Below are positions 21,711 to 32,592 of a stretch of 64,000 bases of DNA, piece after piece. This stretch comes from Lepidodermella squamata. Its lineage: Eukaryota; Gastrotricha. Made by a program: the position numbers and the translations under genes. Every line of letters starts with the position of its first letter. Positions within the stretch are counted from its first letter, which is position 1. The notes under the pieces were generated by a model, which saw only the letters and a program-made list of their open reading frames with translations, had not been told where the DNA came from and made no database searches. The stretch spans positions 2,170,001 through 2,234,000 of the forward strand of contig JBLDXI010000003.1 of NCBI GenBank assembly GCA_047495785.1, given 5' to 3'.

Positions 21711-23451
21711 TTTGAAAATCGATTGATTAATTTCAATTTCAAATCTAAAAAGCAAACAATTATAATTAAATATTAAGGAATATTATACTAAATGTCGTTA
21801 TTTTGTATCTAGAAAATAGATTCCTAGAGGTAAAAATATAAAACTTTCAGGGCAAGGTTTCTTCTCAAAGATAAAGATCACAGCAATCGAAATTCATGGT
21901 GACCGGAATTAGGGGATCCAAAGTGAGGTTTTGAGAGACACTGCTTTCTCCAATCGTTAAAATTCAGCCATAATTAAACAGGTTTCACATCGGCACCACG
22001 GTAAATGATTGTACTCATCTCCCAGAAATGTTTCCAGCCAGGCTAAATGGGCGTAGGAAATGTTGAAATTTGGATTTTTCAACTATACAAAACGTCACGG
22101 TTTAGCTATGAGGTTTAGCTAGAAAAGGCTTTGAAAATTCAAATTATGGTCCTCGAGTTTACTTTCACGAAAGATTATAGAATCATGTTGCCGAGGTAAC
22201 AGCCGGTAGCAATGTTTGTTTACCATACCTCTGCTAAACTTGCAAGCTAAACGAATAAATTATTTTATGAAAACGCTTCACGCTTGCTAACGAGAGTGCC
22301 ATCGAAGAACAAGCACCGCATTAATGAAAGTTTTCGCCTAGTTGCAATAAAAAACAGCGATTTTTTGTTCTTGGAATGAGCGAGCTTGGCAATGTAGGTT
22401 TATGTAGGTCAGGCAATAAAAAGCGAAGAAGCTAGGTCACAATGCGAACGTCAAAATGCGAACGTTAGAAAACCAATTTTAACTAATGCATGGAATTTCA
22501 AAGCCCTCTAGCTCTTGTTAAGAAAATAAGCTCACAGGTGAATGAACGATTTCCAGAAAAAAATCGGAGATAGCGTTAGCGTCATAAATAACTCTGGTGA
22601 TGAGTAAAAAGCGGATTTTTGAACGTGAATGAAGAGGCAAAAACAAAAGACTTTTTACTTGTCACCCATCACCTTGAATGGATGTAATGCCCAAATCCGA
22701 GTTATTCAACGAAGGTAACGATATCGTTTAGGACTTGGGCTAACACGTATTACATTTCCATTAATCTAGTAAAAAATGAAAATTCTCAAAAATTTGCAGG
22801 ATAATTAGGAATCACTTCGTCCACTTCACTTCACATTTTTAAGCTATTAGGCTGGGCTCTACCTTCGGGAAACGTTTCAATGCCACCGCTTCAATATAAT
22901 TTAAAAAAATCGAAGACACCGTGTCTCATAGGTTGCGGAACCATCATTTAATTAAGCAAATTTTTCAAGGAAATTAAATAGATTTTTTGAAATTAACCTC
23001 ACTCGGGGAATCTTCTATCCTTCTATCCTTTACCGGAGAAATGAAAAATTAACCGGAGAATATCCTGAAATCCCCGATGGTAAGGGGTTCGGTAATATTC
23101 GGTTTCACCTGGTTCGATCAAATTTCTTCAGATTTTTCAATCCCATTCAAAAGAGACTCTTATGGAATTTCCATTTTTCTAATCTGGCAATGAGATTTGA
23201 CTTCCTCTCTCATTTTTAATCAAAGTTCCTGATCGCTTTCCCTGCTTTTTTGTTTACGAACCCGATGGTTTCTGTTTAATTTCAATTATGGCGAATTTAT
23301 CTAGTTGAATTAAGATGGAAGTCCCCGACTTTTGCGAGATTCATGGATCGATAGAAAATTGATTCAAGAGCTGTGATAAATGCGAAATCAAAGAATGCAA
23401 GGCAAAGATAATTTTCTAAAATTTATTTCAGCAGCGTAAAATCACGAAAAA
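21711..23451. other. Intergenic; contains dispersed repeat copy 2
   Basis: No gene recognised between copies B and C. About 22920–23330 is homologous to the repeat at 20000–20470 (shared CCGTGTC…GTTGCG, then CCCCGATGG and GGTTCGGTAAT). The poly(A) signal of copy C (minus AATAAA) is at 23422–23427. Confidence 0.5.
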
Positions 23452-25763
23452 TCACGAAACTTGGCAGTCAGTAATATAAAGTTCAATGGCCAATAGAAAC
23501 GAACGAACCCAGCCCCACTTTTTCAATCGAATAGCTTCACCTAGTGCCGTTTTCCCTTCTTTGTTCGGAGTTAAAATCGACAGAGGGAACTTCCTAGCAA
23601 CGTAACCAATCGTCGTAGTATCACAGAGATTATGCCAGCCAACCATATTGAGAAGAGGCGTATCGCCTTTATCGTCCAATTTCATCCCATCCAAGCCATG
23701 ATCCTCAATAAGAATTTTCGCAACTTCAAGACTCGAACCAGCGTGATGCAACGCATTTCGCCCATGTTTTTCTACAACACTGAGATCACAGCCAAGATTC
23801 AGAAATCGTTTCAAAGCATCAGCAGTTTGGTGTGAACAAGCCGTCAAAATCGGCGGAGCTCCATCTTCGTCCTTCTCGTTCCGTAAATCTGGTAGAATAT
23901 CCAGTAGATGGTCCAGAAATGGAATATCTTCTTCATCGCAAAGAGTCTGAGCTGCAGTATGCAGTAAATTTTCTCCCGATTGATCTTTCACTCGAGGATC
24001 GGCACCTTTTCCAACCAAGTACTTGAAAACTTCGAAATTTGGCAAACAAATTGTATGATTGATCGGAGTTCGGCCATATTTATCGCGATAATTCACATCG
24101 AAATTCAGCTCCTCAACCAGATATTTCACGACTTCAACTGGCCCGCAGCAAGCACGGCATAACAATTGTAATTCTTGTTTAACAAGTTCCGGAAATTTAC
24201 CAGCTAGATATTTGAGAATTTCCAAGGTTTTCGATGAGCCAAGTGCGTTTTCGATTTTGACGGGTTGTCTACAATCAGTGCGGAATCTTCCACTACTGGT
24301 TACATCAGCCTTCAAAACTTCAACAAAATAACGGACTAAGTCTAGATTTTCCTGATCAGCTGCTAGCGTTATGGCGCTTTTATATTGATGAGCCAGAAAA
24401 TGATTTGCCATGAAATTCGAACAGCCATCAGGCAGCCTCGGGTCCTGGCAAATTGTCCGAACCGTTTCCAAATCGCCGTTGTTAATGGCCTTTTCGAATC
24501 GCTCGAATTCACGTGGAACTTTATAGAATTCTCTTTCAGATAGATCGTCATCAGGGTCGGGAATTTCCTCAGTGATAACACAGCCAGTTTTATCTACCAA
24601 GGTCAAAATGTGCTCGGTTGCGTAATCATCCGGTTGAAAAACAATTTTCTGTTCAAGAAATGTTCGCATTGGTTCCTCCATCCGGCGAATCTAAAATATT
24701 TGCAGATAATTTACCTCTTATACTTGAAGCAAAGTCCAAACTCACTTTTCCATCTTGAATCAAAACGCTCGAATGACAATTGGCGACTTCGAGCAGAGAT
24801 GAGCTCAAGCTTGGTTTAGATTGATTTTCATCATTTTCGACCGCAGAAACCGAATTTGTAATCAGATTTCGCCGCTGGGTAAGATGTTGTTCAAGGTCTT
24901 CCAGAGTTTTCTCGCGAGCTTTTTCCACAGCTGTTTGAATTTTCCCAAGAAGGGAGTCGTAGTGATTGATTATTTCTTCTCTTAATTTGGCCCTGAGATC
25001 AGCAATTGTCGAATCAATCTCCACCATTCTTTCATTGTAATGAATCGATGCGCCTTTTGAGCGCTCTTCAAACTATCAAGTGGCACAAAATCTTAAAAAT
25101 ACCTATCATAATAATGAATGCTTACGTTGAGAGAGATCCAGGCAATCTCAAGTTTCAGACGTTCGGCGTGCGCGATCGAACACGGCTCGCAGAACGTTTC
25201 ATAGCAATGCGGGCACTTGACGGAATTCTTGCTGAATATTCGGCCATGAGGGCACCGTTCTCCGACCAGAACCTCTTCGTATTGCGATAGGGGTTTCGTC
25301 GCGCAGATGGCCTTCCACAGTGTCGGATCGCCCTCCCAGCCTATTTAAAATTTTAGGTTGTAGAAATCATTAGCAACGGTTTTTTCTAATTTTTGTTATT
25401 TTTAAAACAGAAATTACAACTTTATTCTAGTACCTCGCTTGCCGGATTTCAATGGAACACATGGATTTATTTCCATACAGAAGGGGCATTTAGGTGGACT
25501 TGCCTGCGTCGCCTGCTTCATGGCTTTTTGAGCGCAGCTTTGGCAGATCGTGTGACCACATTTGGACATTAAAATTGCGGACTCCAACTTAGAAGAGCAA
25601 GCAGGACAGTAGAATGCCTAAAAGAATTAAACATGAAAACAATTGAAAAAACCCTTCGAACGGGCGACCTTACTTTGCTCAGTCTTCCGTCAACTCGAAC
25701 GATATTGCGTGAACTATCGTCCAACTTTGCTTTTTTAGGCAAATTCGAAGTTTTTCTAAACAT
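23452..25763 (-). CDS. RING–B-box–coiled-coil–ankyrin protein, copy C (intact)
   Basis: Exons 25674–25763, 25434–25617, 25126–25340, 24746–25072 and 23452–24690; phases agree; 684 aa. RING (about 34–80): CPAC, CGHTICQSC and CPFC. B-box-like region: ERCPHG, CPHCYETFCEPC and AHAERLKLE. Coiled-coil exon: LRAKLREEIINHYDSLLGK. Ankyrin repeats follow from about residue 340 (FEVFKYLVGKGADPRVKDQS, LEVAKILIEDHGLDGMKLDD). It has the same exon layout as A and B but is more divergent. The predicted role is an E3 ubiquitin ligase with an ankyrin substrate module. Its ATG is only 83 bp downstream of the stop of the ankyrin–SOCS gene on the same strand, so the two may share a promoter or transcript. Confidence 0.85.
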
Positions 25764-25846
25764 TCTTCAAAATCCTATGAACAAGTTTTTTTGGTTAAAT
25801 TTTAATTCTCACAATGAAATTCGTAACAACTCGTAACAATTCTAAT

Positions 25847-28066
25847 TCACTGTGAAAATCTGAGATAATTCATCATCATAGGCGGCAGAATGCCGAGATT
25901 CTCAAGTTGTTCGATCGCCGAGGATCTGCGAGGATCACCGGTAGGCAGGCTTCGAAGGATAACGACACGGCTGAGCTGCTGTAATGACATTGGAAACAAT
26001 TCGGCGACATCTCGATACACTTTCCGGACTTTGGCCGGAGCTTTAAGGTCGCTGTCACACAATTCGTTCCATTTCTCGCGGTCAAATGATACATCATCGA
26101 AAGATGACATCATCCAACTGAAATAATGAACGTCATCGCCAACCCTTTCACTATGGGTACGGAGTCCGGCAACAGTTCTCAGGAATTTTGATACAAACGC
26201 CCGGTTTTCACAGATTTTCGTCCGAAATCGAGCTCCAGAGCGGAGCATTAGTTTCACCATTTGACCAAATTCTCCATTCAGTTCATCGTTACGCAGCATT
26301 AGGTAATCGAACGGCCACTTCTTTGGAGCCATCTTCGGGTTCAAATCGACATATTCGCTGTATGAAAGTAATCCCTCCATCAAGCGCAAGAACTCCTCGT
26401 TAAGTTTCATTCGCTTATGGGCGAGCAAGCGATTTACAGGATTGCCAGAACGGCCGAAGATTTCGGCCTCGTTGAACTTGCAGAGTTTGAGAAGCTTAAT
26501 AGCGATTGATTTGTGAGCAGGTTCTGTACCTCTGCAAGCTTCCAACACGTCCCAGAGTCTTATTTTTGATCCGTTCTGCAGTAGATAATCTACCATTTCT
26601 TCAGCCCCGCTTTCGACAGCTATTTGTAGATTGCTCTTTTGCGGGTAGATTTTTTCCAGGTCCTCAGGCTCGATGGGAATGCTGAATTTCGCCCGAAGAT
26701 AACGAACCGCTTCGACACTGCCACTAGCTACGGCTTTTATCAGGATAAATTCTCTATTATCCCTATCAGCATCTGCTTCAGCATCGATAAGCATTTCGAT
26801 AACTTCAGCGTGTCCGAACGAGGCAGCTAGAGTAAGCGAAGTGAAGTCGGGTCCAGAGTTAGCGCCTGCCTGTTCGGGCTTAGCACCTCGTTCCAGCATA
26901 GCTTTGACGAGAAGTGCGAGTCCATGAGCCGCCGCGTTATTAAGTGGCGTTAAGCTTCTACCTTTTATCAATTTTCTGTAACAAGGCCATTGAACAACTC
27001 CGTTGAAGTTGATACCAGAGAGCTGATTGATAAGATACCAAGCGATTTCAGTGTGCTTATGTTCAATTGCGTATATCAAGGCAAGCTCCAAGTCATGACC
27101 CTTGGTAAATGGTGTAACTTCGTGCATAGTCATGAGACGATCAACAGCTTCGATGTCACCGACAAGACAAGCTGCTTTAAGTAGAATGCTAGGGCGATCA
27201 TCATTCCTAGAAGAAAATTCGCTATCGACAAACAGGCGATTGGTTTCACGCAGTCGTGCAATAGCAGGTGTAAGTGCCTCGACGCAATTTTGACAGCTCG
27301 CTTCAGCCAGGAAAGCTTCGCAACTCGCATTGTCAAGATTATCGATCATGAGAGGAATAATGCTCAAATCGTAAGAAGGATCTCGCATGCGATCCAGCAT
27401 GCCGGCGTGGTCTTGGTAGCGCGACCAGTGAAGGTTATACTTCTCACGGGGCTGTTTACGGCTTTTCGCTTCAACGATCACTTTAACGATTTCCAGGCTC
27501 TTACCATGGTAAATCGCGTTATCTGGTACCTGGTACCTGTTCGACAGCGAGCTTTCGCACGGATCGACACCTTTTTCTAGCAGAAATCGTACGACCTCGA
27601 TATGCCCATTCCGAATGGCAGCATCAAGAACTGATCGCTTTGGCGAACGGGATGAGTTTTCGAACGGGAAATAAACGTTGCTCGCGTCGTAGCCGGCCAA
27701 CGAATTGGCTTTAGCGCCACGGGCTATTAACAGCTGGCACAGGGCCAAGTTTCCTTTGTAGGCGGCGTGGTAAAGAGGAGAGTTTTCCTCGTAGCCGTTG
27801 TTACCTGCGTAACCATTTGCCGATTTGACCCCTTTCTCAAGCAGAAATTTCGCGATTTCGTTGACGCCACTATAGCAAGCTTGATTCAAAGCTTGAGTAG
27901 CCCTCGATTGAGTTGCATACGGCATTCGGCCGCCTATCCCACGGGCTTCAGCATCGCGCTGTTTATAGATCTGCTCGACTAACGGTAGATTGCCATCGGC
28001 GACAGCCTGCAACAATTCATCGCGATTATTATTGCCCAAAGACCAGTCAGAAAACTCTCCTGGCAT
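25847..28066 (-). CDS. Ankyrin-repeat protein with C-terminal SOCS box (ASB-like)
   Basis: Intronless, 739 aa, ATG at 28064–28066. It holds roughly a dozen ankyrin repeats (NSPLYHAAYKGNLALCQLLI, SVLDAAIRNGHIEVVRFLLE, SLTLAASFGHAEVIEMLIDA) and no RING or B-box. The last ~45 residues read SLQQLSRVVILRSL … LENLGILPPMMMNYLRF, which matches the SOCS-box plan: a hydrophobic BC-box helix, then a Leu–Pro-Pro segment ending YLxF. ASB proteins use this to bind Elongin B/C and Cullin-5, making this a predicted ubiquitin-ligase substrate receptor. Its ankyrin repeats are unlike those of the neighbouring RBCC–ANK genes, so it is not simply a truncated copy. The SOCS-box call is by pattern and needs a profile search. 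Confidence 0.78.
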   Translation of the reverse strand: MPGEFSDWSLGNNNRDELLQAVADGNLPLVEQIYKQRDAEARGIGGRMPYATQSRATQALNQACYSGVNEIAKFLLEKGVKSANGYAGNNGYEENSPLYHAAYKGNLALCQLLIARGAKANSLAGYDASNVYFPFENSSRSPKRSVLDAAIRNGHIEVVRFLLEKGVDPCESSLSNRYQVPDNAIYHGKSLEIVKVIVEAKSRKQPREKYNLHWSRYQDHAGMLDRMRDPSYDLSIIPLMIDNLDNASCEAFLAEASCQNCVEALTPAIARLRETNRLFVDSEFSSRNDDRPSILLKAACLVGDIEAVDRLMTMHEVTPFTKGHDLELALIYAIEHKHTEIAWYLINQLSGINFNGVVQWPCYRKLIKGRSLTPLNNAAAHGLALLVKAMLERGAKPEQAGANSGPDFTSLTLAASFGHAEVIEMLIDAEADADRDNREFILIKAVASGSVEAVRYLRAKFSIPIEPEDLEKIYPQKSNLQIAVESGAEEMVDYLLQNGSKIRLWDVLEACRGTEPAHKSIAIKLLKLCKFNEAEIFGRSGNPVNRLLAHKRMKLNEEFLRLMEGLLSYSEYVDLNPKMAPKKWPFDYLMLRNDELNGEFGQMVKLMLRSGARFRTKICENRAFVSKFLRTVAGLRTHSERVGDDVHYFSWMMSSFDDVSFDREKWNELCDSDLKAPAKVRKVYRDVAELFPMSLQQLSRVVILRSLPTGDPRRSSAIEQLENLGILPPMMMNYLRFSQ

Positions 28067-28796
28067 TTTTAGAGAATAATAACAGTTGAGCTACTAAATT
28101 GGAAAAAGTCTAACATCAGTTTTAGGTATCACGTCAGAAATATCTATCATTGAGATAGAGCTTAAACATTTCATAAAATTGTTTGCACAAGATTCTAACT
28201 ACCACGAACTGAATGATTGTGTGACTCAAAAAGCTGGGCAGCTGGTGCCCCAACCGCAAATAACCCCTCAAAACATCTGCGCTCAGTCAATTTGACGATG
28301 AACGATCTCTTTTCTAGGATCTACTACGATCCAATGGGGTGGATAAATGCGGATGGACTTTGGTGTAGAACGGTGACAAAGCAATTTCGCAATACCTAAC
28401 TGCAATGCAATCATCTATTTATTAATTTGGAAAAGGCGAAAATCCACCAGCATTGTACTCTTACCATGTGCTACTTTCTACTCGTTTATTTCGCTAATTA
28501 CGACAGAAATAAGACCTAACATAGATCCAGTAGATCGGGTCACGCTTACAATGAACCACACGTTCACGAGACTGCAAAGATAGAGATCTTATCCGCGTAT
28601 AGTAGAGAAAGAGAAGATGCATGCCGATTAGTGATATACCAGAAACCAAGAATTTGTTTCTGGAAAAATTGTCATTTGCTTCTTTTTTCGAGCTCAAGGT
28701 GATACATAATACAGTAATTAGTTGTAGCGTCAGAAAAAACTTAACCCAAATAGCAATGAGGAATGATTTCTCAATCCACATTGATCACTTTGGAAT
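28067..28796. other. Intergenic / 3' UTR of lectin–channel gene 1
   Basis: Contains a minus AATAAA at 28485–28490, about 310 nt past the channel gene stop. A 95-codon ATG frame at 28494–28781 minus has two hydrophobic segments but falls within that presumed 3' UTR and resembles nothing, so I do not call it a gene. Confidence 0.45.
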
Positions 28797-31700
28797 TTAA
28801 ACTGCTTCGAAGTAAACCTTAATGAGAAAGGAATGAACTACAACGCCGGCAAAAATGCAGAAGCCGAGGATTATCAGGTCGCAAATTCTTATGAGACCGC
28901 CGCTCCTAATGACAACGTCGGGTAAACCTGGAAACCCCAGCTTTTCATCGACCTCGCGCCACACGCTTTCATAGCAGCAGGCTACCAACTGAAAAACAGT
29001 ACAGCAACCAGCTATCCAGAACATGGAGAAAACGTAGTCTATCAACAGAATACGCTGGGACGTCTTCGCAACGTTACTGGAAACCGTCGATTGTGCGACA
29101 CCCATCGCTAGCAGAACAGTCATCGAAAATGCAGGGCGGTCAGGCTCAGTCGCCGGGATAGCGAATGAAGCTATTTCAACGAAGTAAAGCACAGCATTCG
29201 GCACTATGAGATTGAAAACGAAGTATGATGGATTGCGAACAATTGAAACCACATAAAGAACGGCACTAGACGTCGTCCCTCTGTAGGTCAAAGTAGAAAG
29301 ATCGTAGCCGTGACCGGCGAAATCCCATCGATCCTGATCGTCGTTGTCCTGTACGTAAAACAACGGATTGGTAAACGCTAGAAGTCCTTTTCCATGGTTG
29401 AGTGAAAAAGCCAATGAACACGTTTGCTTGTCGAAAGGGTAATATTGCAGCTGCATGCTACAAGAAGCTGTGAACTTGCCCTCCTTCAGCCAGAAAAACT
29501 GAACAGTTCGATTAGGGGATAGATCAGATTTCGACGTTACAGCGATAAGGTCTTCGCCAAACATGTCCGAGTTCTGCATGTAGATACTGCCTTCCGCGCC
29601 GTTGACGAAGCGAAACGTAGGTGTCCATATTTCGTTGGTTTTAGCAACGTACAACTGCTCATAAGGGCGGGCTGTAAAAATGTCTTCACTGTCAGCCGCG
29701 CAGGTGTTAACAGTCCACGTCAGCAACAGAGTGCCAGAAACTGAAAAGGTTTCTTGAACAACGTCGACATCAAGAAGTTTCTGCAAGCCGAAAGCTGGTC
29801 GGATTTTCAGCGCAGATGAGTCTGCTGTTGGTGGAGCAGCCCGTCCCGGTAAGAAATCTCTGCATTGATCGGCCAACTCTTTAGCTGTCATATTCGCAAA
29901 AGGCAATCCTTCATCGCCAAACATTGTCATTAATTGCTTGATGATTTGTTTAGCTGATGAGCCTACATTCTCGATTGACTTAGAAAAAGCTTGTATGTCT
30001 GGAAAGATAGATAATGAAACTTGGTAGAAAAAATGAGACTCAAACTTACCAAGCTTATCTTCGAGCACTAAAGTATTATGCTGTTCAACTGATGTAGTTG
30101 TTTCCGTAGAGGCTGTTACGAGCTCGGTGGTAGTCTACGGAAAAGAGTTCAGGACTCTTAGCTCTCTAATAGATTACTTACTGGGTTCTCAATGGTTGAG
30201 CTTTTAGGAACAACCGGGGATGGAACCGATGTTCTAGAGGCCGTTGACGGGGACGTTGAAGCCGCTGTAGACGGCGTTGTCGAGGCGCTTGTTGAAGCCG
30301 CCGTAGAGGCCGTTGGCGAGGTAATTGTTGAATTCGCTGTAGAGGCCGTCGTGGAAGCCATTGTAGACGTTACTGTTGTGGACGCAGTCGTGGAAGTATA
30401 AAGTGCATTAGACGAAGTCGTAGATGGAGATGACATCGTGGAAGTTGAAAACGAAGGAGAAACAGTTGACGAAGCTGTGGTTGTCAAGTTGGATGGCATG
30501 GTGCAATCGTAGAAAGTGACAGATCGCACTTCAGTGGTAATTGGGTTTGAAACGGTACCCTCGCGATTACTTGCTGTTATCCCAAGGGAATAGTTGCCTC
30601 CCCCAACCAAGCTTTGCAGCGAAGTGCTCATGTTTATATTTCGCAGAAAATTCACGCAATATGTCTTGTCAAAATTGCAAGCGTTGATAGAAAGATATTG
30701 ATTTGTGATTCGAATCTGCCAAGTCGATCTACCCATAATGTACGAGCTTACAATCTGCTGGCTTATGTAACGCGACGAGCACCAATCTTGGCAACCATTA
30801 CTCCACCATTTGCCTGCATCTGGAGTAGCATAGATCGCGCCCATGATTCCATTCCTCCTGAATGCTTGAAAAAACTGCGTGAAACCTAAACAATGCGAGA
30901 GCATGTTCCCAAAATGGTTTTAAGAGGCTTATCATGATGATTAAACCTGTGTGCTGACTCCTATCCACCCCGAAATCATAGGGCTGAGAGCTGTATATAG
31001 GATGAGTTCCGCTTGTCGGCCGAACGATGCCCTTTTGGTTTGAAATGACGAACTGGTAACCATACGGCCAATATGACACTACCCCACCAACGTAATCTGT
31101 ACAATTTCCCTGAAGTTCCATACTGAATTCAACGTAGAAATCCGCGAGCGCCGTCAGAGGCTGGACACGATAACAGATAAATATTAAAACCGAGACTAAT
31201 ACACGATATGCTTTACCGATTTCGCCCACATCGCGCCATCTCTGTCAGCAACCGATGACAGCAGTCGAACATTCCCCGGAGCTACGCCAGTGCTGTTCAA
31301 ATCAAATGGAGGATAATAGTCCCACCTCGAAAGATCCGATGATGAGGCGTATGACCATTCTTGGCGCAACGTGCCACTAGGACAAGACAGCTCCGTAGGA
31401 CTGACGGGTGACGCTATTGGCAGGGTTCCGCAATCCCAAGTATCGACCTTAAATATGTCCACGTTGGCATAATTTGCTGCTTGATTCGAGGCGATGACAC
31501 CAAGAGACATTTGCGCCGACGCAAAGGAGGTCTGAAGCGATTCACTCAGGCTGATGTTCGACAGAGTGCTCGTGCAATTTGATGCATCAAAAATGCAGAA
31601 GTCAACGCGGAAATTGCTTTGTTGAACGCGAATTTTCATGGTCGCCTTTGTTTTCTGATATGTGTCGACAAATGCTTGAGTGGTAGCATAGCAAAAGTCA

Positions 31701-32592
31701 GCTTTTGTCTGGCCGTTGCAGTCGTCCCACCATTTACTGGCGTTCGGCTGGTCTCGTATTATGGTTGCCCTGATATATCTCGCATTGCTTTGGGTATCAA
31801 CGTTCAGCGTAAAACCTATATAGTATCAAAGCCATAATAGCTATCTCTAGTGTACTCCCGATTCCGGCTTGTATGTATAAAGGTGAAAGGCATTCTAGGC
31901 TCGATTTTTAGTGTCCAATTGTTCATCTATTTTTGCAGGGTGGGGTCGTGCGGTTGGGTTGGTGGAAACTTTGAGAAAATTCATCCGCGCCTCAGATGGA
32001 ATCGAGCCAACTTTACTAACTAAGTTTTACTAACCACCGCACCCACGACCAATGACAAAACCAACCGCACGATCGCACCCTATAAAAAATAGTTGGACAT
32101 TGATATTGATCTATCACTAACCTATGTGGTCATCCCTGGAAACGCCGAAATCCTTGTTGTCGTCGTAATAACTTAACTCGCCACTCGGCGTTCGAACGAT
32201 GCCTTCCTGGTTCGACAAAATGATAGCGAATCCGTACGGGCTACCGCTGAAATTGCTCATTGAAAAAGTCAATTCGATGTAGAAATCATCTAGTTTGAAC
32301 GGCTGCGCGAAAAAACAGTTGCATTATTTTCAAGTTTTAAATCTCATACAGCCCTCGCCCACATGGCGCCGTTCTGTTTCTCCGCCTGAGACACAAGCCT
32401 GACTGCATCCGCAGGTTTTGACGCATTCCCCAGGCCAATGGGTGGATAATACTCCCAGACAGTTGGTATGTCCGAAGGTCCTTGAAAAGACAACGCCGTC
32501 AGATATTGACCTGTATTCGAGCAGGCAAGAATTTGGTTGCAAACAGCGAAAATTGTCAGAACCAGCAGGTTTGCAATCAAAATTGAATTCAT
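28797..32592 (-). CDS. Lectin–Cys-loop receptor fusion 1: two L-type-lectin-like domains, mucin linker, ligand-gated channel
   Basis: Exons 32350–32592, 32122–32302, 31217–31815, 30947–31160, 30182–30885, 30050–30134 and 28797–29998, all in phase; 1075 aa. Signal peptide, then lectin domain 1 (about 24–270) with ERGIC-53-like hallmarks: SFQGPSDIPTVWE, VRLVSQAEKQNGAMWAR, DDFYIELTFS, GFTLNVD, a Cys pair and MSLGVIASN…VDTWDC. Lectin domain 2 (about 277–540) repeats the pattern. A Thr/Ser/Ala-rich linker (about 540–650) follows, then a full Cys-loop receptor: CSMQLQYYPFDKQTC (C-x13-C), M1 with NLIVPNAVL, M2 PDRPAFSMTVLLAMGV, M3, a short M3–M4 loop, and M4 at the C-terminus. M2 has Asp at −1' and no PAR motif, suggesting cation selectivity (inference). 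No vicinal Cys is seen in loop C. It is first of four tandem paralogues. Confidence 0.87.
31911..32101. mobile_element. Small inverted-repeat element in intron 2 of lectin–channel gene 1
   Basis: Left end GTGTCCAATTGTT…GGTCGTGCGGTTGG and right end (inverse) ATGTCCAACTATT…GATCGTGCGGTTGG form imperfect terminal inverted repeats of about 45 bp. The interior, read on the minus strand, has GGCTCGATTCC, close to a tRNA B-box. The host intron (306 nt) is much longer than its ~50–100-nt neighbours. Confidence 0.5.

Noticed and set aside
28494-28781. 95-codon minus frame with two hydrophobic stretches
   Set aside because: Starts 16 nt after the stop of lectin–channel gene 1 and ends at its likely poly(A) signal; probably 3' UTR.
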